From assembly GCF_004770615.1 (NCBI RefSeq), contig NZ_RQER01000006.1, positions 1 through 64,000 on the forward strand: a stretch of DNA of 64,000 nt, in the 5' to 3' direction. Shown piece by piece: positions 1 through 8,405 of the stretch. The notes beneath the pieces are model-generated. The model had not been told where the DNA came from, made no database searches, and worked only from the letters and a program-made list of their open reading frames with translations. The DNA comes from Leptospira langatensis. Lineage in GTDB: Bacteria > Spirochaetota > Leptospiria > Leptospirales > Leptospiraceae. The position numbers were made by a program, and so were the translations under genes. How positions within the stretch are numbered: position 1 is the stretch's first letter; every line of letters begins with the position of its first letter.

Positions 1-32
1 CCTCCCCTCACCCCAACCCCCTTCAAAAATTA

Positions 33-61
33 TTGGCAAACTAGCCGAGGTCCGCTAAAAA
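33..61 (+). promoter_or_regulatory. Candidate sigma-70-type promoter for the first gene
   Basis: A TTGGCA hexamer at 33-38 is followed, after exactly 17 bases, by TAAAAA at 56-61, about 48 bases before the ATG at 109. The -35 matches consensus in 5 of 6 positions and the -10 in about 4 of 6. This is pattern matching only. The preceding 24 bases are pyrimidine-rich and belong to whatever lies upstream of the window. Confidence 0.3.
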
Positions 62-108
62 GAAAAATACTGACACTTCAATCACCGACAGAAACAGAGC
101 ATCCATCC

Positions 109-696
109 ATGAACAAAACAAATCCAAAAGTAGATATATTTTTAGCGAAAGAAGAGAAATGGCAAAAGGAATTCAAAGCGTTACGAGAGATCATTCTCCA
201 ATGCGGACTGTCCGAAGAATTGAAATGGGGACAGCCTTGCTACTCTTTAGAGAAAGCGAATATTGTTCTGATCCATGGTTTTAAGGAATACTGCGCTCTT
301 TTACTTTTCAAAGGCGCTTTATTAAAGGATCCCAAAGGCATCCTCGTCCAACAAACAGAGAACGTGCAGTCCGCGCGACAGATCCGGTTCACCAATTTGA
401 AAGAGATCGTAAAACTAAAGACTGCGATCAAATCCTATATCAAAGAAGCGATCGAAGTAGAGAAGTCCGGCAAAAAAGTGACTTTCAAAAAGACGGCCGA
501 GTATTCAATCCCGGAAGAATTCTTAAGCAAGCTGGATGAGGTTCCTAAGCTAAAGGCTGCTTTTGACGCGTTGACTCCTGGACGCCAAAGAGCGTATATT
601 CTTCATTTCTCGGCGGCAAAGCAGCCCAAGACTCGCGAAGCTAGGGTAGAAAAGTTTATACCTAAGATCCTAAAGGGGAAGGGCTTGGACGACTAG
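109..696 (+). CDS. YdeI/OmpD-associated family protein (DUF1801 plus C-terminal OmdA-like helices)
   Basis: The 195-residue soluble protein has the layout of the YdeI family. An N-terminal DUF1801-like alpha/beta domain (about residues 10-115, with the typical ELKWGQPCY stretch and ALLLFKGALLKDP) is followed by a helical C-terminal part containing AAFDALTPGRQRAYILHF, the hallmark of the bacteriocin-protection/OmdA module. The family is widespread; its biochemical role is not established. There is no signal peptide or membrane segment. The gene ends in TAG at 694-696 and the stop codon of the opposing gene begins at the very next base. Family membership is fairly sure, function is not. Confidence 0.8.
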   Translation: MNKTNPKVDIFLAKEEKWQKEFKALREIILQCGLSEELKWGQPCYSLEKANIVLIHGFKEYCALLLFKGALLKDPKGILVQQTENVQSARQIRFTNLKEIVKLKTAIKSYIKEAIEVEKSGKKVTFKKTAEYSIPEEFLSKLDEVPKLKAAFDALTPGRQRAYILHFSAAKQPKTREARVEKFIPKILKGKGLDD

Positions 697-2322
697 TCAG
701 AATCTCATCTTGAACTTAGCAAAAGATTCCATCTCATACTGATTGTCGTATACTTTCACATAAGAAGGAACGGTTTTCACGGGAGCAGTTCCGACCTCTA
801 CCGTTTCCGAATCAAGGCCGAGAGCATAGAATGTGACGGTTAACGCGAGCATGAGGCCCATGGCATCCAACATGAGGCCGCCCTGGACCCCGGTTCTTCT
901 TCCAAAGTTTCCGCTCAAGGAACGGTAGTAGTTGAATTCGCTTCTTGCGTGCCGGTATACGTGTTCCTGGTACAAATAGGACATGAAGAAAGTCTGTTGG
1001 TTCGGCGAGGATTGAGCCAAGCTTTCCAACCCTACTAGATTTGTAACTGTAACCGTGGGTCGAATGCTCTCGAAGGCTTGGTCGGCTCTATAATTGAAAT
1101 AATAATAACCCGCATAAAAGAAAAGAGTTCCATAGAGGGAATAGACCGCAAAGTCATCGTAGGTATGGTCCAAGAATAAGTACTTCTTGTTTTTATAGTA
1201 GGATACCGAATCCCCCAGTCTTAGTTTTGCAAATGCCTCCGTAACTTCTCCCTTTTTGATCTCCACCCCTTTGAACTTATCTACATATTCGTCTAAGGAA
1301 AATCGGATCCTGTTCCAGCCTGTTTTGACCGGGACTTTTTCCAACGGCGTAGTCCCCAAATACTCGGAGCCCAGATACACCTTTGCTCCGGATGGCTCGG
1401 ATGTTACGGTGATCAATCCTTCTTTTTTATCTTTTTCTAATGGTATATTCAGTTCTTTAGGACCTTCTCTCAGGTCCACCTGCCCGATCCAATCCTCGAA
1501 TCCGTTCTTGGTCACCCGCACGTCATGGACTCCTGCTAAGATGTCCGTCCTTCTAAGAGGCGTCTTTCCTATATAATTCCCATCCAAAAAGACTAAGCTA
1601 TCGTATTGTTGGCTTGTTTTAACGCTTAGGGTTTGGGTTGTTTTCCCCAAGAGGGTTTTTCGGAGCTCTTCTATAATGGAACCTAGTTCTTGGTAGGAGC
1701 GCCTAACGCTTGTTTTATGGGAGAATTCTTTTTTGGATCCGTCTTTGGAGGATCTGAGCCGGATCTGGATACGGATCTCATCCGTTCCCTTCTTCTCAAA
1801 TTCTCCGTAGATCGCATAGAAGCAATCGAACTTACGGGAAACAGGTATGATGAATCCTTCGTCGGGAGCGACCTCCCCTTCATAAGGCTGCACTTTTAAG
1901 GAAAGGTATCTTGGGTCGCGAGAAGTAGTAAGGTTATATTCCCCTTTTCTCAGCTTCTCCAACTTCTTCGCGTCCCATTCCCCTTCTCGGATCCTTGTAC
2001 TTTCCGTTTGAGTTCCGTATGCATATTGTATACTCTTTGGGATCAAAGATTCGTCATACACTTGCACGAGAGATTTCAGACCGGAATAAAGCACAGATGC
2101 ATATCCTGCGGAATAAAAATCGATATTCTTATCTCCGGATAAATTGCGAAGAGGAAAGATGCATAACTTTCTTTCCTTCTCAAATTGTATCCTTTCCGGA
2201 GAAGAAAGCTCTTGGAAGCGATAATACTCGTCGATTCCATACACCGGCCCAAAGATCGCCAATGGAAATAAGGAAAGAAGGACCACTAGTGCGGAGATCC
2301 TTTTGCAAGCTCCGGATCTCAA
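697..2322 (-). CDS. Secreted PEGA-domain protein, about 541 aa
   Basis: The protein carries two PEGA repeats in its middle: one near KTSQQYDSLVFLDGNYIGKT and one near VTSEPSGAKVYLGSEYLGTT. PEGA domains are short beta folds usually found outside the membrane in surface-layer or envelope-stress proteins. I set the start at the TTG at 2322-2320. An AGGAGG lies at 2340-2335, nine bases away, and the result is a clean signal peptide (ISALVVLLSLFPLAIFGPVYG). A longer ATG start at 2388 would overlap the upstream permease gene by 70 bases and spoil the signal peptide. The chosen TTG overlaps the permease stop as TTGA, so the two are probably co-translated. A hydrophobic stretch near the C-terminus (MLDAMGLMLALTVTFYALGL) may be a membrane segment. 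Function unknown. Confidence 0.8.
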   Translation of the reverse strand: MRSGACKRISALVVLLSLFPLAIFGPVYGIDEYYRFQELSSPERIQFEKERKLCIFPLRNLSGDKNIDFYSAGYASVLYSGLKSLVQVYDESLIPKSIQYAYGTQTESTRIREGEWDAKKLEKLRKGEYNLTTSRDPRYLSLKVQPYEGEVAPDEGFIIPVSRKFDCFYAIYGEFEKKGTDEIRIQIRLRSSKDGSKKEFSHKTSVRRSYQELGSIIEELRKTLLGKTTQTLSVKTSQQYDSLVFLDGNYIGKTPLRRTDILAGVHDVRVTKNGFEDWIGQVDLREGPKELNIPLEKDKKEGLITVTSEPSGAKVYLGSEYLGTTPLEKVPVKTGWNRIRFSLDEYVDKFKGVEIKKGEVTEAFAKLRLGDSVSYYKNKKYLFLDHTYDDFAVYSLYGTLFFYAGYYYFNYRADQAFESIRPTVTVTNLVGLESLAQSSPNQQTFFMSYLYQEHVYRHARSEFNYYRSLSGNFGRRTGVQGGLMLDAMGLMLALTVTFYALGLDSETVEVGTAPVKTVPSYVKVYDNQYEMESFAKFKMRF

Positions 2323-3089
2323 GATCTCTTCCCTCCTACGGTAAATACGAGCCCTAAGATTCCCAATGTAGGAAACACCAAGGACCAAGGTGCTATCTGA
2401 GCATAATCCTTAGAAAAGGCAATCTGTTCTCCGAGCCCTGGCCCAAAGCTCTCTCCTCCCGCCGAAATCCCCAAGAACCCGAAGATGGCCAAGGTCATCA
2501 CTACGGAAGGAAGTCCCGTGGTCAATAGCACTCCCAAGATCTGAAATGTTTGGGGAAGAAGATGTTCTCGAAACACATATCCCTTGCTCGCTCCAAAGCA
2601 AGAAGCGACTAACGCATATCCGCTCGTGCTTACCTCTTCTATCTTTGCTCTTAAGGTTTCGTAGGCTTGTGCCCAATCTCCGAGCAGGATCGCAATGAAT
2701 AAAGGGATTGGTCCGGAACCAAAGACCTGGACCACGAGTAAGGCCAATAGCAAAGAAGGAAGCGAAACAAACACAGAAGACAATGGAGTCAGCACATTCT
2801 TCTTTGCAAACGGACTGGAGTAGGCAAGAAATGCGATCGACGAAGCCGCAAGAAGAGTGAGTATCCTTGCAGGGAACGCAAATAGGAAGGTGGCAAGACT
2901 TCCATACGCGAACATAGAGAATACGTCCCTGCCTAAACGATCCTTTCCGAACGGAAAACTCCAAGAAGGAGAAAGAAAGGACTCATTCAAATTCACAAAG
3001 ATAGGCGGTGGATTTGCGAATATTCCCCAAGCGACTAACGCCAGATAGACGAAGATCGCAGTCCAACGAAAATAATCCGTTGCCTTCAT
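2319..3089 (-). CDS. ABC transporter permease, OppC/DppC-like
   Basis: This 256-residue integral membrane protein has about six hydrophobic segments and the binding-protein-dependent permease fold. N-terminal LNESFLSPSWSFPFGKDRLGRDVFS is recognisable as the OppC/DppC signature (GTDxxGRDV-type), although FGKDRLGRDV is the only exact part. The cytoplasmic EAA loop is near GYALVASCFGASKGYVFREH. I moved the start to the ATG at 3089-3087, which overlaps the TGA of the upstream permease gene as ATGA; the alternative start six residues further upstream has no advantage. It should pair with the OppB-like protein. No ATPase or substrate-binding protein gene is adjacent, so the substrate cannot be read from context. 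Confidence 0.8.
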   Translation of the reverse strand: MKATDYFRWTAIFVYLALVAWGIFANPPPIFVNLNESFLSPSWSFPFGKDRLGRDVFSMFAYGSLATFLFAFPARILTLLAASSIAFLAYSSPFAKKNVLTPLSSVFVSLPSLLLALLVVQVFGSGPIPLFIAILLGDWAQAYETLRAKIEEVSTSGYALVASCFGASKGYVFREHLLPQTFQILGVLLTTGLPSVVMTLAIFGFLGISAGGESFGPGLGEQIAFSKDYAQIAPWSLVFPTLGILGLVFTVGGKRS

Positions 3090-3988
3090 GCAGCCCCTGC
3101 TTCCCAACCTAGGAGTCGATCTCTGATCCGTTCCGAGATCCTAGTCAAAATATAGAAGACCGTTCCGCTATAGAACAACAACGCCGCAAGAAGTGCGGAA
3201 TCCATGGTGCGGATCGCATGGTACATGGACTTTCCAATCCCCGGAAAAAAGAAGATCTCTTCGACTACGATTGCACCGGAAAGAAGGGAACTTAAGTCAA
3301 GTAGCACCAAGATCAAAAGAACGGGAGAGATCTTGATGAGTATATGCTTGAATAAGATCCTATATTCCGAATAACCTCTTGCCTTAAGGACGTTTACATA
3401 CGCGGACCTTTCCTCTGTGTCGGCTAACTTGGTTGCGAATAGGTAGATCCTTGCGAATACCCTGGAACCGAGAGCGATCCCGGGCAGGATCACATAGGCG
3501 GTATTCCCGGGTTCGTATCCGCCGGGAGGCAACCATCCTAGGACCAAAAAGAAAAGGATCAGAAGAAATACAGCCACCACGAAGATGGGAGTGGATAGGA
3601 TAAGCTGGCTTAAGAAACTAAACAAGCCTCCTAAAAAAGAGAAAGGCTTTAAATGAGATAAGAGAGCGAGTCCAACCGAGAAAACAGTTCCCACAAAAAT
3701 AGCAAATCCCGCCAAATGAAGAGTGGGCCAAAATCGGGAGAGCAAATGAGAAAGAACAGGGTCTCCGGACTCCGTCTTCCCTAGATCGAAGGTGAGAAGC
3801 CCTTTCCAAAAGGAAAGATACAGATATGCAAAGCCATCTTTCTGGGAAAATTCTCTGGAATCTTCTTGCTGAATGCCTGAATCCGCCTGCAAAAATTCCT
3901 TATTCACGGAGCGAAGTTGAGAAAAGAAGACAGCGATTGCGGAAAGAAATACCGCAAATACTAGGAATCGCTTGGCTTCTTCCAACAA
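3086..3988 (-). CDS. ABC transporter permease, OppB/DppB-like
   Basis: The 300-residue membrane protein has an N-terminal anchor, a periplasmic stretch and about five further membrane segments. The EAA loop, where the ATPase would dock, is seen in AYVNVLKARGYSEYRILFKH, and the late motif VVEEIFFFPGIGKSMYHAI is typical of OppB/DppB permeases. Translation probably starts at a TTG (3988-3986) preceded by GAGGAAGGG. The gene lies 10 bases after the PtsN-like gene and overlaps the OppC-like gene by four bases. Dipeptide, oligopeptide or nickel transport are the usual roles; here the ATPases must come from elsewhere in the genome. Confidence 0.82.
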   Translation of the reverse strand: MLEEAKRFLVFAVFLSAIAVFFSQLRSVNKEFLQADSGIQQEDSREFSQKDGFAYLYLSFWKGLLTFDLGKTESGDPVLSHLLSRFWPTLHLAGFAIFVGTVFSVGLALLSHLKPFSFLGGLFSFLSQLILSTPIFVVAVFLLILFFLVLGWLPPGGYEPGNTAYVILPGIALGSRVFARIYLFATKLADTEERSAYVNVLKARGYSEYRILFKHILIKISPVLLILVLLDLSSLLSGAIVVEEIFFFPGIGKSMYHAIRTMDSALLAALLFYSGTVFYILTRISERIRDRLLGWEAGAA

Positions 3989-3998
3989 AATCCCTTCC

Positions 3999-4454
3999 TC
4001 AAGCCGAGAAAGCTTTCCGGATATCTTCGAAATTTTGCGCGAGGATCAATTTCTCCCTGTCCTCTTTTACGTTAAGGGTCTTAGCGATCTGGGCCAGGGT
4101 CTTGATATGTTCTTGGAATTTGGATTTGGGGACGATCAGTAAAATGAAGATATGAACGGGAAGATGGTCAATTGCGTCGAAGTCGATGCCCTTTCGAGAG
4201 AGCCCCATCACGCATTTGAGCTCGTCCACCAGATTGACCGAGCAATGTGGGATAGCGACACCGCTTCCTATCCCAGTGGACATGGACTTTTCTCTCGCCA
4301 TTAGAGATTCGTACACTGGTTCTCTGTCCTCTCCGGAGATGAGTCCGGAGTCGACGGCCTTTTGGAGAAGTTGATTGATCACTTCTTCCTTGGCGGAACC
4401 TTCTATTTCAAAAATTACAGTCTCGGGCTTAAGTAAAGCGAGGAGCTGGTTCAT
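3999..4454 (-). CDS. ptsN: PTS EIIA-type regulatory protein, PtsN-like
   Basis: The 151-residue protein matches the EIIA(Ntr)/fructose-type EIIA family over its full length. The phosphoacceptor histidine is His70 in GSGVAIPHCSV, in the context expected for PtsN. In the nitrogen PTS this protein receives phosphate from NPr and regulates transport and potassium proteins rather than importing sugar. No EIIB or EIIC gene is nearby, which favours a regulatory role. It overlaps the end of the RnfD-like gene by 26 bases, so it is translationally coupled into the same operon. An AGAGAGG precedes the ATG very closely. Confidence 0.85.
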   Translation of the reverse strand: MNQLLALLKPETVIFEIEGSAKEEVINQLLQKAVDSGLISGEDREPVYESLMAREKSMSTGIGSGVAIPHCSVNLVDELKCVMGLSRKGIDFDAIDHLPVHIFILLIVPKSKFQEHIKTLAQIAKTLNVKEDREKLILAQNFEDIRKAFSA

Positions 4455-5337
4455 GCCTCTCTATCCTATCTCCTAGGAAAATACGAATCAGGAGGGATTC
4501 AATGAAAAAAAACGAAGATACCCACAGGAATGTAGGAACATAAGAGGCGGGAAGAAAAAAAATCCCGAGCCCAATCGGAGCTAATGCTAAAAAAGAAAGA
4601 GGCAAAAGTGAGCCTGTATTTCTTCCCGGTAAATTCAACAGAAGCAAGAACGCAAAACTTCCCGACCAAACCGGACCGGAGACAGTTTCCCATCCTGGAA
4701 TTCCGGAAGAATACGACCATAAAGACAAAAGAAGTCCGAAAACCAAAGGCAAGAACACCGCCAAATTGCGTTTTAGTAATAAAGGAAGAAGGAACAGGAT
4801 CCCAAAGCCTCCGCTCGCTTCCAAAGCGGAAAAACGGAACGCAGGAAGAAGTTCCGATCCGGCAAATCCTACAGTATACAGATCCGAATAGGAATTTTCC
4901 CGAAATCCGAAACCAGGATAGGAGATCCAACCGTCGATCCCAGGAAGTAAATAGAATATTAAGAAAATCAGAAATTGAAGAATGGAAAGAGGAAATCTGA
5001 CTTTGAGCCGATTTTCGCCCACCCACCAAATCCCAAGCCCGATCGCCTGAGCCAAGATCGCCTGCAAAAGATATCTGGAGTCTCTGGGAAGAAGAAGGGA
5101 GAATGCCAGCGCATGATTCAACCAATACAGAATATAGGACTTACCGCCGGCTAATAGAAAATAAGCGAGAGCCCCAAAGGAAATCCCCGCAAGGATCGGA
5201 GCGAGTAGATAATAGGAACCACCCGAGCCGATCGTAAGCAAAAAGACAGAGATCACCGTGAACAAAATATCCGGAAACAGCAGATCCTTGCGGCGAAAGA
5301 ACCCGTTTTGCGTGGAAAGAACATAACTAAAAGCCAT
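4429..5337 (-). CDS. RnfD/NqrB-like integral membrane protein
   Basis: The 302-residue polytopic protein has about nine hydrophobic segments and follows directly on an RnfC-like gene; hydropathy and position suggest RnfD. I place the start at the ATG at 5337-5335 because a perfect AAGGAGG stands six bases upstream and the N-terminus then reads MAFSYVLSTQNGFFRRKDLL; the longer reading from 5457 would overlap rnfC by over 120 bases. RnfD normally binds FMN covalently through a threonine in an SGAT-like motif. I do not find that motif; the nearest candidate is ALEASGGFG, which has no threonine. It could therefore lack the flavin. The assignment rests largely on the neighbour. Confidence 0.6.
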   Translation of the reverse strand: MAFSYVLSTQNGFFRRKDLLFPDILFTVISVFLLTIGSGGSYYLLAPILAGISFGALAYFLLAGGKSYILYWLNHALAFSLLLPRDSRYLLQAILAQAIGLGIWWVGENRLKVRFPLSILQFLIFLIFYLLPGIDGWISYPGFGFRENSYSDLYTVGFAGSELLPAFRFSALEASGGFGILFLLPLLLKRNLAVFLPLVFGLLLSLWSYSSGIPGWETVSGPVWSGSFAFLLLLNLPGRNTGSLLPLSFLALAPIGLGIFFLPASYVPTFLWVSSFFFIESLLIRIFLGDRIERHEPAPRFT

Positions 5338-6478
5338 GATTCGCCTCCTTCCAATTTCGGATCCTATCCCGAAGAGAGATAGTGGAAGGACAGAGAAAAG
5401 TGCAAATCCCACATTCCATACAGAGTCCGGCTTGGAAATTCCCGAAACTGGAAACAAGAGCCATCGGATTCGCCTTAGTCGGGCAGTTTAAGGAACATTC
5501 CCCACATTCCACACAAGGGAATTCCCTTCTTTGGGATTCGTAATGAGTTAAGAAGATCAAAGAATAATGCTGTCTGATATCCCAGTAAAAACCCTTCTGC
5601 ACCTCCCGGACCGGATTCTTTTCATAGAATGAGTTTACCGTGAAATTAGAATACTGAGAACCGAAATCCTCGAATAAGAACTTTAGGCTTTGACCGTTGC
5701 GAATGCGGATCGTGGATCCGGACTTACGAAGACCTCCGTTCTTTCCTAAGAAATAGAGAGCGATCTCTCTTTCTATGAACGGGAAATCCGCGAATAAAGC
5801 TCTATAAAGATTATATAATGTTTCCGGGCCTAGATACAATACTTCTCCGATCCGAGAGAAGGAAAGTTTCTCCGTCTGGCTGGCGAAGTATTCCGGGATC
5901 CCCCAAGGATACGAGTAGTTCTTGATCGGAGGTTTTAGTCCGAAGATATAATCCTTGATCTTCGCTTCCGGAAACATGGACTGCAGCACTTGCAGAAAAG
6001 AAGAATGGCAATCCTGGCTCTTTTTCAGCTCGGAGAGAAAGTCCACATCCTGGGTCTTAGTAAAGGGAGAAAGAAGGATGAGTTTCGTTTTTGTCTTGGA
6101 TTTGAAATAAGCAGAGAGGGAATGCTCTGGAAAATCCAGACTCACCAGTCCCAGCCTGTCCATAGTTTCCAGAACTTCATCTTTTTGTAATGTTCTAGAG
6201 ACCCAAGGCTTGGAGCCCACGAAATTCCCGTCTTGTACGATACGGATCTTGGATCCTTCTTCGCTATGTTCTAAGGAAGCGATCCCATTCACAGGAGAAA
6301 GAACGATGCCGGAACTTTGTTTGTAGAGGGAGTCCCCTACTTTTACCCGAACCGGAAAATCCTTAAGTAATAGGGCGTCTCGGTCCGGGAAAAGTGTATA
6401 GGGTTCGTCCAGGACCGTTTTGCGATTTCCCGTCTCTTTTACGGTCCTGGGTTGGAGGAGGAACGGTTTTGCGAACAA
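5327..6478 (-). CDS. RnfC-like electron-transport Fe-S protein
   Basis: The 383-residue protein begins with an RnfC-type barrel-sandwich domain (VKVGDSLYKQSSGIVLSPVNG, residues about 45-65). It ends in a dicluster ferredoxin module: Cys322, 325, 328, 332 in CVECGECSLNC and Cys353, 356, 359, 363 in CMECGICTFLC, each followed by proline, so two [4Fe-4S] clusters are predicted. In Rnf and Nqr-type complexes this subunit takes or gives electrons to NADH. The middle part, with the usual nucleotide-binding region, is less clearly conserved. It overlaps the RnfD-like gene by 11 bases. No rnfA, rnfB, rnfE or rnfG is present in the window. Confidence 0.75.
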   Translation of the reverse strand: MFAKPFLLQPRTVKETGNRKTVLDEPYTLFPDRDALLLKDFPVRVKVGDSLYKQSSGIVLSPVNGIASLEHSEEGSKIRIVQDGNFVGSKPWVSRTLQKDEVLETMDRLGLVSLDFPEHSLSAYFKSKTKTKLILLSPFTKTQDVDFLSELKKSQDCHSSFLQVLQSMFPEAKIKDYIFGLKPPIKNYSYPWGIPEYFASQTEKLSFSRIGEVLYLGPETLYNLYRALFADFPFIEREIALYFLGKNGGLRKSGSTIRIRNGQSLKFLFEDFGSQYSNFTVNSFYEKNPVREVQKGFYWDIRQHYSLIFLTHYESQRREFPCVECGECSLNCPTKANPMALVSSFGNFQAGLCMECGICTFLCPSTISLRDRIRNWKEANHGF

Positions 6479-6486
6479 TGCCCTTT

Positions 6487-6768
6487 TTAGTTAGGCGACT
6501 TAACCATGTAGATTTCGTCTTTGATAGGAAGTTCTTTCTTTAAATTTTTGATATAAGGAAGGATCTCTCCCATCGGCTCGTAGAACTCGCAATCAGTTTG
6601 CATACGGCGAGCCACGGTGAAGTACTTATATAACTTCTCTTCGCCGGAACGTTTGGACCATTTTTTCTTGGTACATTTGACCCGGAGGATGTATTTGTCC
6701 GCCTCGGATTCATACTGCCTGACGGTTACGCAATGCAGGCAGTTGGCGCAATAGACTTTCTCGCTCAT
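6487..6768 (-). CDS. Small Cys-rich conserved hypothetical protein (93 aa)
   Basis: This 93-residue soluble protein has an N-terminal CANCLHC motif (Cys8, Cys11, Cys14) and two further cysteines, in RVKCTKKKW and QTDCEFYE. That arrangement suits a small zinc or Fe-S binding knuckle. It is basic in the middle and has no signal peptide. It lies only eight bases upstream of the RnfC-like gene in the same direction, so it could be an accessory of that redox module. I do not recognise a named family. Confidence 0.7.
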   Translation of the reverse strand: MSEKVYCANCLHCVTVRQYESEADKYILRVKCTKKKWSKRSGEEKLYKYFTVARRMQTDCEFYEPMGEILPYIKNLKKELPIKDEIYMVKSPN

Positions 6769-6851
6769 CGGTTATCCTGTTTCCTGGGGTATTTGACAGA
6801 TTTAGGCGAGAACGCAGGGAGTCAACCCGTTTCTCGCCTTTCGGAAGCCTG

Positions 6852-8405
6852 TCAGGCTTCCTGAGGGATCTCTTCCGGAGAGCTGTTTCTGGATTCCTTG
6901 TATTTCCAAGATGCTTCTTGGAAAGATTTGAAGGAAACGAAGAAGAAACCGATCCCGTAAATCAGTAGGAAGCCCACGATATAAGGACGTCCCACTAAGA
7001 AGGAGAGTGCAACTGAGAATACGCAATAGCAACCGAGTAGGAACTCCAATACTACATGGAAATCCAAAGGCACGGTGTATTTTAATCTTTCTTTTAAAGA
7101 GTCTGAATCCTTCTCAATTCTGAGTTTAGGAGTTCTCTTGAAGGAAGATTGGATCCCAAGAACAGCCTCTAACCAAGCTCTGGTATTTACGATCGCGATC
7201 CCGGTCCCGATCATGATGAGAATGGGAAGATACACCAATCTCTTTTTCCAGTCCTTGTATAAGGTCTTTTGGGAATATGCGTAGAAGAAAAGCGGACCAA
7301 CGGACCCGATAGAGAGCACCGCTGCCGTTCCGGAAAGCACTTCTAATGGAAGATCATAGAAGCTGAATCCGGACCAGTATTCCATCAAAAGGAGAGGAGC
7401 ACTGAATAGGATGTTCACGATCATCAATGGGTGAACGGAATAATTGATCAAGTGGGTCACGGCCTCAGCCTTGGTTTTCCAAGGAAGATCCGCCTTCCAG
7501 ATACGAGGAAGAAGTTTCACTGCGGTTTGGATGGATCCCTTGCACCAACGGAACTGTTGGGACTTGTAAGCGGACATCATCGCAGGGATCTCTGCAGGGC
7601 AAACCACATCTTTGAAATAACGGAATTTCCAGCCTCTCAACTCGGCTCTATAGGAAAGATCGAAGTCTTCGGTCAGAGTATCGTGCTCCCAACCGCCAGC
7701 GTCCTCGATGGTTTTCTTTCTCCAGGTACCGGCGGTCCCGTTGAAATTCATCCAGAGTTTGGCTCCATTTCTCGCTACCTGCTCGATCATGAAGTGACCG
7801 TCGATACCGAAGCTTTGTGCCTTTGTAAGAATATTATAATTTGCGTTGATATGACCCCAACGAGCCTGGACCATTCCGGTCTGAGGATCATCGAAATAAG
7901 CCATAGTCTTGAGAAGGAAGTCAGGATCCGGAACAAAGTCCGCATCGAAGATAGCGATGAATTCGCCTTTGGAAACTCTCATCCCTTCGTCCAGAGCGCC
8001 CGCTTTGTGACCTACACGGTTCGTTCTGTGTAAATGATGGATATCGAAGCCTTGAGCCTTGTATTTTGCGACCAAGGAAGCTGCTTTTTGAATGGTTTCG
8101 TCGGTAGAATCGTCCAGAACTTGGATCTCAAGTTTGTCCTTAGGATACTTGAGAGCGATTGTGGAGTCGATCAAACGGTCCACAACGTAGAATTCGTTGA
8201 AAATAGGAAGCTGGACAGTGACAACCGGAAGATTCGGGTCATCTAAGGAGAGATTTCTGCTCGGATCAGTGTCGCAATTGGTGTTGTACTTTCGATACAA
8301 ATACACCATGATATACGTGTGAATCCCAAAAAAGAATAATCCCAGGATATCCAGGGCGTAAATTGCCAAAAAGAGAAACGTGACGACTGTGAGCATTTGG
8401 GACAA
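6852..8405 (-). CDS. Membrane glycosyltransferase, GT2 family, cellulose-synthase-like
   Basis: The 517-residue enzyme has one N-terminal membrane segment, a cytoplasmic GT2 catalytic domain and four C-terminal membrane segments. The processive-type signature is complete: Asp98/Asp99 in VLDDSTDET, DAD at 154-156, TED at 246-248, and QQFRW at 284-288. Such enzymes transfer sugars from UDP- or GDP-donors to lipid or growing polysaccharide at the inner membrane; related proteins make cellulose-like glucans or glucosyl-diacylglycerol. The C-terminus after the last membrane segment is short and has no PilZ domain. No cellulose-synthase B, C or Z gene is adjacent. Translation may start at the TTG at 8405 or the ATG at 8396; neither has a strong ribosome-binding site. 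Confidence 0.88.
   Translation of the reverse strand: MSQMLTVVTFLFLAIYALDILGLFFFGIHTYIMVYLYRKYNTNCDTDPSRNLSLDDPNLPVVTVQLPIFNEFYVVDRLIDSTIALKYPKDKLEIQVLDDSTDETIQKAASLVAKYKAQGFDIHHLHRTNRVGHKAGALDEGMRVSKGEFIAIFDADFVPDPDFLLKTMAYFDDPQTGMVQARWGHINANYNILTKAQSFGIDGHFMIEQVARNGAKLWMNFNGTAGTWRKKTIEDAGGWEHDTLTEDFDLSYRAELRGWKFRYFKDVVCPAEIPAMMSAYKSQQFRWCKGSIQTAVKLLPRIWKADLPWKTKAEAVTHLINYSVHPLMIVNILFSAPLLLMEYWSGFSFYDLPLEVLSGTAAVLSIGSVGPLFFYAYSQKTLYKDWKKRLVYLPILIMIGTGIAIVNTRAWLEAVLGIQSSFKRTPKLRIEKDSDSLKERLKYTVPLDFHVVLEFLLGCYCVFSVALSFLVGRPYIVGFLLIYGIGFFFVSFKSFQEASWKYKESRNSSPEEIPQEA

Noticed and set aside
7431..8033. 200-residue open frame opposite the glycosyltransferase gene
   Set aside because: It is a shadow frame: the other strand carries a complete GT2 enzyme with all catalytic motifs, and the plus-strand frame has no ribosome-binding site or recognisable domain.
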